DNA from: Thermoplasmata archaeon
Lineage (GTDB): Archaea; Thermoplasmatota; DAOVMN01
NCBI GenBank assembly: GCA_030630685.1
Contig: DAOVMN010000048.1
Coordinates: 1-9,962, forward strand
Length of the DNA stretch: 9,962 bases
Direction of reading: 5' to 3'
The translations under genes and the position numbers were made by a program. Shown here piece after piece: positions 1 through 6,624 of this stretch (position 1 is its first letter; the number at the start of each line of letters is the position of its first letter). The notes under the pieces are model-generated. The model worked only from the letters and a program-made list of their open reading frames with translations. It was not told where the DNA came from and made no database searches.

Positions 1-3000
1 CAGGAATCCAGCTTCAGGGTCCTTCTTCAGCAGAGAGGACTTCACCTTGGAAGCCTTTCGGAGAGGTTCGTGGAAAAGCTTGAACCCGGGGACATCTTTG
101 TGTTGGGAGGGAAAACGTATGAATTTCTCGAGTCCGAGGGCATGAGGGTGATCGTGAAGAACGCACACGGACGGAAGCCCACGGTGCCTTCCTGGGCCGG
201 GGAGATGCTCCCCCGCTCCTACGACCTCTCGCTTGGTGTCGGGAAGTTCAGGGACATGGTCGCCTCTTTTATCAAGGAAGGGAAAGACAGACACGAGATC
301 GAGGACCGCCTTATCCGGGAATACCTTCTTGACCGCGGCTCGGCCAGGAGCATTGTGAATTACCTCTCGGAGCAGATATCCATTATCCCGGAGGTCCCGT
401 CGGACAGGAGACTGCTTATCGAGGGCTTCATTGACGAGAGAGGGCGGAGGAACCTCATCTTTCATTTCCCGTTCGGACGGCGGGTGAACGATGCCCTATC
501 CAGAGCCTATGCAAGGGTGATCTCAAGAAAGCTGGCAACCAATGTGAAGGTCTCCCTCAATGATGACAGCTTCATGCTTACGTTTTCGCATCGGATGCCC
601 GTGGAAGGGACAGCAGGATTGGTTTCCTCCGGGAACCTGGAGGAGCTTCTCAGGAGTTCGGTTCGCTATACCGAGCTTTTCAAACAGCGCTTCCGCCACT
701 GTGCGAACCGGGGTTTCATGATCCTCAAGAACTACCTTGGCCGGGAGATCCCGATGGGCAGGCAGCAGTTCCGCTCTGTGAGGATACTGGAGGCGATCCA
801 CGGGCTGGAGGAGCATCCGATACTTATGGAGACCTACAACGAGATACTCCACGATGTGATGGACATCGACAACGCCCTAAAGGTACTAAGGGGCATCGAA
901 TCCGGGAAGATAGGGGTGGAGTACGAGGATTACCACGAGATCCCGTCCCCGTTAGCGCATAATATCGTGCTCATGGGCATCTCGGACATCGTGCTCATGG
1001 AGGATCGCTCCGCCCTTCTCAGGGAGCTTCACAAGAAGGTCCTGGCAACGGCCTTTTCAGAGGAGGAGTTCAGATACCGGCTCTCCCTCGTGGAGGAGTA
1101 TTTCAAGGAGAAGCGGCCTTTTGTGGATGCCAAGGAAAACCTATTGGAGGCTATCAGCCGGCTTCAGCCCCTGAACCTTTTTGTGGAAAGGGGACGGAAC
1201 ATCTACGAGTATTCGGATGTGGAACGGGAAATCCTGCAGAGATGGTGCCGCTCCCTCGTCAACGAGGGTGTGGTCGAGTCCGTCTACAGGAACGGCGAGC
1301 TCTGGGCGTTGAGCAGGGAGGCGGGGGAATTCGAGGCACTTTATGAGGAGAGAGTACCGCTCGAGGATGAAGAGCAGGAGCTGCTCGAGGAGATGCCCTT
1401 TGAGGTGGGGGAGGAGAACACACCAACCCTTCTCAAGTTAGCTGCACGACTGAACAGGCGCAAGGACACGCTCAGAAAGTTCCAGAGAGCCTATCTTGTC
1501 AAGGGCCTCTTTGTGAGGCACGGGGAAGACTGGGAGGAGGTCTACATCCGCAGGAAGGAAAAGAAGGCGGAATACGAATCCGCCCTGGACAGGGCGATTA
1601 TCCGGCACCTCGACCTCTTTGCCCCGGCAGGCCTCGAGGAGCTTTCCTATTATCTCTCCCTGAGCGAGGGCGTGCTCAGGCAGGCGGTTGATGAACTCGT
1701 GGAGAAAGGGCTTGTGTGTACAGGGGCCTTTGTCATCGGGAAGCTCACACCCCAGTACATGCTCGCCCGGGATGTCCGGGCATTGGATGAGATGGTCGCG
1801 AGCAGCTACCGTGTGTTCGATGAGAGCACAGTGACGGCCTATCTCCACGAGAAGCAGATGGTGGATGCCATTGATGATTACCTCGAACTCTTCGGAAGCG
1901 CGTCCTCCGCAAGGGTGGTGTACCAGCACACTCGTTCCTTCTCAAGGGAGAGGTGGATCGCCCTCCTTAAGCAGGAGTTGGTACAGGGAAGGTTCGTTCG
2001 ACATCGGGTGGGCTTTGTTCGAAAAGTGGACGTGCCCCTCTATGCCTCGGCCTATCGGAATACCGAAGCCCTGGAACCCCTTGACGGACAGGTGCTGAAA
2101 TTCGTGGAGGGCAATCCCGGTTGTACCCGTCGAGAGATCATGAATGGACTAAATGCTCCGCAGGAGATGGTAGTGGACAGTATCGAACGATTGGACTACA
2201 CCCTGAACCTTGTTCGTGTTCCGGAGCTCAGGATGGGTGGAGAGTTCAGCTCGGTGAACAGGTACGAATTAATCGACAGGTATCTGCACAGGGAAATCGG
2301 GTACGAGGAAGCAAGAGAACACATCATCCTCCAGCATCTCGGGGCATTCGGCCCTACCACGATCAGCGACCTGCGAAGGAGCACCATGTTCCGCATGGAG
2401 GATATAGAGAGGGTACTCTCTCGTCATCGCGATCTGGTGGAGAAGATAACCGTGCTCGGGGATGTGGAGATGGTGATGTATCTCTTCAAGGATGATTTAG
2501 AGAGGCTGGAGGGCTTTCACCCCAACCCTACAGGTGTGGAGATATATTCACGAATGGACCCGTCCATACGCCATCTCATGCCAGAAATCCGCTCGAGATT
2601 CGGGGAAGGATGGTATTCCCCTATCGTGTACAATGGTCGTCCGGTCGGGGTTATAATACACTGGAGCATGAGCGATGCCATCGATGTGCGGGAGGTCCTG
2701 CTTCAGGAGGGATTCGAGGATGACCATCCTTCGGAGCTTGCAAGGGCACTGAACGATTTCATGAGGTTTTACAGGGAAACGGGAAACGACATCCTCAGAA
2801 TACGCCGCTTAGGACGAAAGGAGATAAAGGGCCTGGGCAAGGAAATACTCCACGCCTTCACAATGGAAGGATTCAAGCGGATTCATTCCTGGCTGGTTTC
2901 CGGTGAGATCGTGAGGCGCTCGTTTAACCCGGATGAACTGCTTTCCTACGTTTTCTACAGGCAGCACCTTCACAGGGACAGTCTTTTCGATAACTCGTAT

Positions 3001-3849
3001 GAAGCAATCGATGCCATGGGAGGGTTCAGGAACAACTTCGAACTTCAGCTCAGGCTCAGGAATCCCGAGCCGATCCAGGCGGCAATCAGGAGACATAAAT
3101 TGGTGAGCGGCATCGCACTCCCGCCTTACGTGCTCTATATGACAATGGAGCAGGCGGGTATCTATCAGAAAGCTAAAAGCGTTCCACTTACCCGGGAGAT
3201 GGAAGAGGTCCTCCGCGCCCTGAGGAGCAGGATGCACTACAAGGAGATATTCATCCGCACCTCGCTCCCACCTTCAAGGTTCAGGGAGACTCTCAAGAAG
3301 CTCAGGGACGGCCTCTACATCCTCAGGCTTCCATGGAGCTTTTACATGCGGGTACCCCAGGTGGAGATTAGCCCCGAAGAAGCAAGAAAATGGGTACTCG
3401 GGAAGGCGATGGATTCCCTTGGGATTGTAACAGCGGAGAGGCTTTACGGGTACTTCAAGGGTGCCTTCCGCATGCGGGAGATCAGGGAGTTCCTCAGGGA
3501 GATGGAAAAGAACGACTACCTTGCCAAGGGCTTCCTGAACAGGAGGAACGAATCCCTTTACTACATCATCAAGGAGGACATCAGGAAGGTGCTGCAGCAT
3601 CCATTCCGTCAGGAATTTGTGCTCAGCCCGCAGGACCGGCTCTTCCATTATTTAGCCCAGGATGTCAGGGCGAGATTCGGGATGGGAGCATGCTATGTGG
3701 TCTTCCGCGGCACAAGGATGACCGGGGCCTTCAAGACACGAAAGCAAGGTCGGTTCATCACAATCAGGGAATTTGTTGGTGGGAAGGAGGAGAAGAGGAT
3801 AGTCAGGTACTGGGGGAGTGTGAATAATTTTGTGCTGCTGTGGGACTAA
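1..3849 (+). CDS. lhr: Lhr-family ATP-dependent helicase, C-terminal part (5' end outside window)
   Basis: Large helicase-related protein, a superfamily 2 DNA repair helicase/translocase. The frame is open from base 1 with no stop, so the GTG at 70 is an internal valine codon and the RecA motor domains lie off the left edge. Using GTG70 as residue 1: the Lhr domain-4 hallmarks PSWAGEMLPRSYDL (40-53), DRRLLIEGF followed by FHFPFGRRVNDALSRAYA (112-148), FRHCANRGFMILK (208-220) and GRQQ (230-233) end the conserved core near residue 300. About 960 further residues form an extension of probable winged-helix units (about 505-560, 668-720, 743-805, 1042-1095, 1105-1168). Segments 830-860 and 1189-1219 align with each other (D...RFG.G...G...G) and resemble the AlkZ/HTH_42 glycosylase-like modules known from long Lhr C-termini. 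I did not find an AlkZ-type QxD/QxQ catalytic motif, so any glycosylase activity is unproven. Codon use is GC-rich, like the aminotransferase at 8004. The core assignment is firm; the extension domains are inference. Confidence 0.93.
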   Translation, partial: QESSFRVLLQQRGLHLGSLSERFVEKLEPGDIFVLGGKTYEFLESEGMRVIVKNAHGRKPTVPSWAGEMLPRSYDLSLGVGKFRDMVASFIKEGKDRHEIEDRLIREYLLDRGSARSIVNYLSEQISIIPEVPSDRRLLIEGFIDERGRRNLIFHFPFGRRVNDALSRAYARVISRKLATNVKVSLNDDSFMLTFSHRMPVEGTAGLVSSGNLEELLRSSVRYTELFKQRFRHCANRGFMILKNYLGREIPMGRQQFRSVRILEAIHGLEEHPILMETYNEILHDVMDIDNALKVLRGIESGKIGVEYEDYHEIPSPLAHNIVLMGISDIVLMEDRSALLRELHKKVLATAFSEEEFRYRLSLVEEYFKEKRPFVDAKENLLEAISRLQPLNLFVERGRNIYEYSDVEREILQRWCRSLVNEGVVESVYRNGELWALSREAGEFEALYEERVPLEDEEQELLEEMPFEVGEENTPTLLKLAARLNRRKDTLRKFQRAYLVKGLFVRHGEDWEEVYIRRKEKKAEYESALDRAIIRHLDLFAPAGLEELSYYLSLSEGVLRQAVDELVEKGLVCTGAFVIGKLTPQYMLARDVRALDEMVASSYRVFDESTVTAYLHEKQMVDAIDDYLELFGSASSARVVYQHTRSFSRERWIALLKQELVQGRFVRHRVGFVRKVDVPLYASAYRNTEALEPLDGQVLKFVEGNPGCTRREIMNGLNAPQEMVVDSIERLDYTLNLVRVPELRMGGEFSSVNRYELIDRYLHREIGYEEAREHIILQHLGAFGPTTISDLRRSTMFRMEDIERVLSRHRDLVEKITVLGDVEMVMYLFKDDLERLEGFHPNPTGVEIYSRMDPSIRHLMPEIRSRFGEGWYSPIVYNGRPVGVIIHWSMSDAIDVREVLLQEGFEDDHPSELARALNDFMRFYRETGNDILRIRRLGRKEIKGLGKEILHAFTMEGFKRIHSWLVSGEIVRRSFNPDELLSYVFYRQHLHRDSLFDNSYEAIDAMGGFRNNFELQLRLRNPEPIQAAIRRHKLVSGIALPPYVLYMTMEQAGIYQKAKSVPLTREMEEVLRALRSRMHYKEIFIRTSLPPSRFRETLKKLRDGLYILRLPWSFYMRVPQVEISPEEARKWVLGKAMDSLGIVTAERLYGYFKGAFRMREIREFLREMEKNDYLAKGFLNRRNESLYYIIKEDIRKVLQHPFRQEFVLSPQDRLFHYLAQDVRARFGMGACYVVFRGTRMTGAFKTRKQGRFITIREFVGGKEEKRIVRYWGSVNNFVLLWD

Positions 3850-3911
3850 GTTGGAGGGTGGTCTGGCGGACGGTGGGGGTATCGGGTTGTTTAATGGGCG
3901 GGGGGATAAAC

Positions 3912-3936
3912 CACGGAGTTGCACGGATGCAGCGGA
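3912..3936. repeat. Short degenerate tandem motif (CACGGA, period 10)
   Basis: CACGGA occurs at 3912-3917 and 3922-3927, followed by GCGGA at 3932-3936, giving three imperfect units ten bases apart in the gap between the convergent helicase and toxin genes. It resembles the CCACGGA..CACGGATG type of intergenic repeat seen scattered in many archaeal and bacterial genomes. I infer a repeat remnant. It is too short to assign a function. Confidence 0.35.
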
Positions 3937-3985
3937 TCGACACAGTTCGTATAATCACATACATATTGGATAGGAACGATCATTC

Positions 3986-4687
3986 TCAACAATGTTTAAG
4001 CAACTCGTTCCTGAAGGTTCTCATCTGCCGTATAGTTCTTTCAATGAATGATTCGAGGTTCGTCTCTTTGAGGTCATAAAACCTCAGATCGATGTTTCTA
4101 AGGGTCGTTTTATAGGATAGAATGAGATGTTCCTCACCAGTGATGTCTATGACCTTATCGATCAATGATGCAAGCTTTTCCTGTTTTTCGAATGATGCGG
4201 GTTCTACCCTTTTGAGGAGGCGAGATACATCATAAAAATACTTCAGTCCCTTCCTTGAGGCATAGGTCAATAATTTACCCACGAACATCCTCTCTGTAGA
4301 ATAGAATCCAAGCTCACCTTCATATTCGAGATTGACTGGGAGTTCAACGAAATCAAGGTCTATCTTCGAATAAATCGGTTTATAGGTCACCAGAGTGAGG
4401 TTCATGTGATACCTACTAGTGGATGCAAGTCCTTTTTTCCTTATCTCATAACTCTTCAATATACCTTTCTTTACAACTGAATCAAGTATCCCGATAATAA
4501 ATTCTGCGACCTCTTCAACTTCTTCAAAATACTTCTTGTCAATATCGAAATCGAGATCTTCGGATTCCCTGTGATTGTTCAGGTGATGAATCGCCAGGGC
4601 AGTACCCCCTTTGAGCACGAGGCCGTATGGATTGTATTTTCTGAGTTCCTGCAGGATACTGTCAAGAAGTTCTGTAATTCTCGCCAT
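3986..4687 (-). CDS. AbiEii/AbiGii-family nucleotidyltransferase toxin
   Basis: Toxin of an AbiE-type toxin-antitoxin (abortive infection) module. Family members are cytoplasmic nucleotidyltransferases that transfer nucleotides to an RNA target; tRNA is known for the related MenT enzymes. The 233-residue product carries the polymerase-beta-like motif KGGTALAIHH (26-35) followed by SEDLDFDID (42-50), giving the GG(S/T)-x(n)-DxD metal/NTP site with D44 and D46. A C-terminal ERMFVGKLL...KYFYDVSRLL block (132-158) supplies the family's conserved Lys (K138) and the YD pair (152-153). I chose the ATG at 4687 because it begins 4 bases after the antitoxin stop, has GGGGT about 8 bases upstream, and starts at the first family-like residue; the longer frame to 4783 only overlaps the antitoxin gene. 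It is AT-richer than the flanking helicase. The family call is strong; the actual substrate is unknown. Confidence 0.88.
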   Translation of the reverse strand: MARITELLDSILQELRKYNPYGLVLKGGTALAIHHLNNHRESEDLDFDIDKKYFEEVEEVAEFIIGILDSVVKKGILKSYEIRKKGLASTSRYHMNLTLVTYKPIYSKIDLDFVELPVNLEYEGELGFYSTERMFVGKLLTYASRKGLKYFYDVSRLLKRVEPASFEKQEKLASLIDKVIDITGEEHLILSYKTTLRNIDLRFYDLKETNLESFIERTIRQMRTFRNELLKHC

Positions 4688-4691
4688 GGTA

Positions 4692-5300
4692 TCAAACCCC
4701 GTAATCCTCAAATTGTTCTTCCACTGATTCATCCTCTGTAAATTGGGGATACGATGCGGGTGATTCAACGAACATGGTCCCATACTCTTTCAGCATGGAC
4801 TTCCATGTTCGGATAAGAGATTCATCCTTCAGTTCACGTGCATCTTTGATTATCTGTTCATTTGTGGCAAAATAAATCCCGGTGGTGGTATCAATATAAC
4901 TCTTCCGCCCTTTCATGGACCTGACTCTTACAAACGTAACTTTTTTTCCCTGGTAATGAATCGAGCCCTTCAACGTCGTATTCATCACAATGATGTGTTT
5001 GGAATCGTAGAACCATCCGAAACCATTATGTTTCAATGCCTCGTGACCTGTGATGTAATAAATATATAATATATCCAAAAACGGGTATGAAGTTCTGGAT
5101 TCACCGGCATAGACCTGACACAGGCTCTCCAATGCCGAGATCTTCTTCCCAAGATTTCCCCGCAGATATCGCTTCTCGTTTTCACTGAGCCGGGTCCCTT
5201 GTGCCAATTTTTCAATTATCTGCAACTGAACCGGTTTGAATAATATTTCTGACAATTTCGGATGTCGATATAGAGTTTCTATAGTGCTTTTGGCAAGCAT
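4692..5300 (-). CDS. AbiEi-like antitoxin, partner of the AbiEii toxin
   Basis: Probable cognate antitoxin and autorepressor of the downstream toxin, from which it is separated by 4 bases. From the ATG at 5300 it has 202 residues. A helical N-terminal part (about 23-60, KPVQLQIIEKLAQG through GKKISALESL) looks like a winged helix. A central part with YYITGHEALKHNGFG (about 81-95), a basic strand GKKVTFVRVR (118-127) and YFATNEQIIKDA (143-154) follows the AbiEi pattern in which a YxxG.xAL..HG segment precedes an h.FV.v strand and an xSxxExxhxD segment. The acidic tail (EDESVEEQFED) could contact the toxin. The start at 5300 is preferred over the in-frame ATG at 5315 (5 residues longer) because a TATA box centred near 5326 lies 26 bases upstream, the spacing expected for a leaderless mRNA. 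I see family resemblance rather than strong identity; the gene order supports the role. Confidence 0.68.
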   Translation of the reverse strand: MLAKSTIETLYRHPKLSEILFKPVQLQIIEKLAQGTRLSENEKRYLRGNLGKKISALESLCQVYAGESRTSYPFLDILYIYYITGHEALKHNGFGWFYDSKHIIVMNTTLKGSIHYQGKKVTFVRVRSMKGRKSYIDTTTGIYFATNEQIIKDARELKDESLIRTWKSMLKEYGTMFVESPASYPQFTEDESVEEQFEDYGV

Positions 5301-5318
5301 AGGATATGAAAGCATCCT
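5301..5318. promoter_or_regulatory. Inverted repeat, candidate AbiEi operator
   Basis: AGGAT (5301-5305) and ATCCT (5314-5318) form 5-bp inverted arms separated by 8 bases, exactly between the TATA box and the preferred antitoxin start. AbiEi-type antitoxins are known to repress their own promoters through inverted repeats, so this is a positional candidate operator. The arms are short and chance is possible. Confidence 0.35.
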
Positions 5319-5321
5319 CGA

Positions 5322-5336
5322 TTATATATAGTTTTT
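5322..5336 (-). promoter_or_regulatory. Archaeal promoter (BRE/TATA) of the AbiE module
   Basis: On the minus strand TATATATAA occupies 5330-5322, preceded by the A-rich AAAAAC (5336-5331) as a BRE. The TATA centre lies about 26 bases before the ATG at 5300, so transcription probably begins at that start codon and the message is leaderless. This decides between the starts at 5300 and 5315, since the latter would lie only about 11 bases from the TATA centre. Confidence 0.7.
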
Positions 5337-5467
5337 GCAAGTTTAACAGGAGGTTTTCGCAAACTCTAAAGGAAATGAGGTTGCATGGGGTAGATGGTAT
5401 GATTTTTGCAGGGGTTGCGGTTTTTACTCGCCGAAGTGTTAGGGCACGGCGTCAAAAGAGCCATCCG

Positions 5468-5710
5468 ATGAACTTCCCTCCCATGCCGTATCCGGTCTAT
5501 CCACCACAGTATCAGCGGTATCACGAACCTCCGCCCTTCCCCTCACAGCAGGGCAACCCACCGGACTCACAGAGAGAGGAGGATGCGAGAGCGGTTCAGG
5601 AGAAGGGGGACGACCCAGGGGGACGATCAAACAGGATAAACTGGAAGAGTGCAGAGCATCGGGATGGAAGTTTCACCCCGCCCACTCGCTCTCCCCCATC
5701 TAACACCTGA
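5468..5710 (+). CDS. Doubtful proline/tyrosine-rich small ORF
   Basis: An 80-codon frame starting at the ATG at 5468. Its first part is rich in Pro, Tyr and Gln (MNFPPMPYPVYPPQYQ), followed by a charged stretch (SQREEDARAVQEKGDD). It lies inside the roughly 495-base gap between the two toxin-antitoxin modules. That composition is typical of low-complexity tails of archaeal proteins, so it may be a small hypothetical protein or the leftover 3' end of a larger gene. Against it: there is no clear Shine-Dalgarno site, no well-placed TATA box, and its last 20 or so codons lie in the 64-bp repeat, whose other copy has a TGA in this frame. The frame is open back to 5306, but that part runs through the AbiE promoter and does not look coding. 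No function is assigned. Confidence 0.25.
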   Translation: MNFPPMPYPVYPPQYQRYHEPPPFPSQQGNPPDSQREEDARAVQEKGDDPGGRSNRINWKSAEHRDGSFTPPTRSPPSNT

Positions 5711-5713
5711 ACC
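5650..5713. repeat. 64-bp direct repeat, copy 1 (left of vapBC)
   Basis: Ungapped match to 6561-6624 at a constant offset of 911 bases, with 58 of 64 positions identical by eye. The conserved centre includes CACCCCGCCCACTCGCT (5674-5690) and CTAACACCTGAACC (5700-5713). Read on the minus strand, it contains the codons Arg-Phe-Arg-Cys-stop, the same tail that ends the transporter gene in copy 2. Homology stops abruptly at 5714. Confidence 0.9.
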
Positions 5714-5754
5714 GCATCGTTCTATTCTGTCCTTTGGAGTCCGCAGCTTGCTCC

Positions 5755-5775
5755 TTTTGCAAAAAACTTATTAAG
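5755..5775 (+). promoter_or_regulatory. Archaeal promoter of vapBC with palindromic elements
   Basis: The box A CTTATTAAG (5767-5775) is centred about 26 bases before the vapB ATG at 5796, which predicts a leaderless message and supports that start over the ATG at 5808. Directly upstream is the perfect 10-bp palindrome TTTTGCAAAA (5755-5764), which overlaps the A-rich BRE. The box A is itself an odd palindrome. Ribbon-helix-helix antitoxins bind palindromes in their own promoters, so either could be the VapB operator. Confidence 0.65.
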
Positions 5776-5795
5776 ACGCACCCCATACGCATTAC

Positions 5796-6050
5796 ATGGT
5801 GATACAAATGACGAGCGTACAGATAAACGCCAGAACATCACAAATACTATTGGACGAGATTGACACAATCGTAGAAAAGGGCCTTTTTCGAAATAGGACC
5901 GAAGCTATTAACGAAGCTTTGAGAATGTTGGTTCGTCGTTATAAAGTGATGAAGGTCGCAGCACAAATTGAATCCATGTCCCTAAAAGATAGCACTGAGA
6001 AGAGTCTGACAGAGGCACTGCTCAGTTCCAGAGAAGAGGAAGACTCATGA
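5796..6050 (+). CDS. vapB: VapB-like ribbon-helix-helix antitoxin
   Basis: Antitoxin of a type II toxin-antitoxin module: a dimeric DNA-binding repressor whose C-terminal tail neutralises the PIN toxin. The 84-residue product has an N-terminal ribbon-helix-helix fold: strand TSVQINART (6-14), helix A SQILLDEIDTIVEKG (15-29), the turn FRNRTEAIN (31-39) and helix B EALRMLVRRYK (40-50). This matches the short CopG/Arc-type repressors. Residues 51-84 form a charged tail (ending SSREEEDS) suited to toxin binding. Its stop overlaps the vapC start as ATGA (6047-6050), so translation is probably coupled. It is AT-rich compared with the helicase and aminotransferase genes. The VapB name is used functionally, from its partner. 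Confidence 0.85.
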   Translation: MVIQMTSVQINARTSQILLDEIDTIVEKGLFRNRTEAINEALRMLVRRYKVMKVAAQIESMSLKDSTEKSLTEALLSSREEEDS

Positions 6051-6538
6051 GCGAATATCTCGATACCAGCGTGGTTGTGAAGTGGTTCAAGAAAAAGGAA
6101 ATAGACCATTTACAGGCATTGCGATTGTTAACCAGAATTAAGGCATTTGAAACCGAGTTTGTGATGTCAGAATATGGACTTTTAGAATTAGTAAGAGCTC
6201 TAAAAAAAGCGGATTACCCAAAACACAAAATCGATATCGCCTTTCAAAGTGTTCACGACCTTTATGAAATCAATGCTCTGAAAAGGGTTCCAATGGAAGA
6301 CACGTTATTTCTGGCAAAAGATATTGAGATCGCACTGAATCTCTATGCCAGTGATGCTTTACACCTCGCATCCGCGATACAACATGGATGTCGAATATTC
6401 TGGTCCGCAGACAAGCATCATTTGAAAAACTCCACCAGGATTCTCATGGAAAAATACAACATGAAAGTAAAATCTCTTGATGAGATCAAAAATCAACCAC
6501 AATCAAACAATTTTCCTAAAGGGGTACAAAATAAATGA
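6047..6538 (+). CDS. vapC: VapC-like PIN-domain ribonuclease toxin
   Basis: Probable Mg2+-dependent endoribonuclease toxin; VapC enzymes usually cut tRNA or rRNA. The 163-residue product contains a complete PIN active site: D6 in YLDTSVVVKWF, E47 in SEYGLLELVRAL, D103 in YASDALHLASAI and D122 in FWSADKHH. The length suits an archaeal VapC, with a polar Asn/Gln/Lys-rich tail after about residue 145. It overlaps vapB by 4 bases and has GAGGAAG about 5 bases before the ATG, so it is co-expressed with its antitoxin. Base composition is low in GC; the line 6181-6240 has 20 G/C in 60, against 32 in 60 for 8461-8520. Together with the flanking repeats this suggests acquisition. The RNA target cannot be read from sequence. 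Confidence 0.9.
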   Translation: MSEYLDTSVVVKWFKKKEIDHLQALRLLTRIKAFETEFVMSEYGLLELVRALKKADYPKHKIDIAFQSVHDLYEINALKRVPMEDTLFLAKDIEIALNLYASDALHLASAIQHGCRIFWSADKHHLKNSTRILMEKYNMKVKSLDEIKNQPQSNNFPKGVQNK

Positions 6539-6540
6539 TT

Positions 6541-6570
6541 AAAATGGATTAAAAAAAATATGCAGTGCAT
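6541..6570 (-). terminator. T-rich terminator of the transporter gene
   Basis: Reading on the minus strand past the transporter stop, a short palindrome ATGCACTGCAT (6570-6560) is followed by an eight-T run (6558-6551) and then ATTTT (6545-6541). Oligo-T tracts downstream of stops are the usual archaeal intrinsic terminators. The stem is too short to count as a strong hairpin, so the call rests mainly on the T tracts. Confidence 0.5.
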
Positions 6571-6624
6571 TGAGATGGAAGTTCCACCCCGCCCACTCGC
6601 TTTCCCCCGTCTAACACCTGAACC
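6561..6624. repeat. 64-bp direct repeat, copy 2 (right of vapBC, over the transporter 3' end)
   Basis: Partner of 5650-5713, with six mismatches and no gaps by eye. This copy covers the last codons and stop of the transporter (stop at 6611-6613 on the minus strand) and its immediate downstream sequence. With copy 1 it brackets 847 bases that hold the vapBC promoter and genes. Confidence 0.9.

Noticed and set aside
70..72. GTG as the start of the helicase gene
   Set aside because: The frame is open back to base 1 and the preceding 23 codons read as normal Lhr sequence; it is an internal valine in a gene truncated by the window edge.
1438..3648. Several antisense or shifted open frames within the helicase region
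   Set aside because: They carry no recognisable motifs, while the helicase frame is continuous and conserved.
3912..3936. Possible CRISPR repeats
   Set aside because: The units are 6 bases long at 10-base spacing, with no spacers or cas genes.
3840..4079. Plus-strand open frame across the helicase 3' end and toxin 3' end
   Set aside because: It overlaps two convergent real genes and has no start signals or protein family features.
4688..4783. Longer N-terminus of the AbiEii toxin starting at 4783
   Set aside because: These 32 residues overlap the antitoxin's 3' end and have no family likeness; the ATG at 4687 follows the antitoxin stop by 4 bases.
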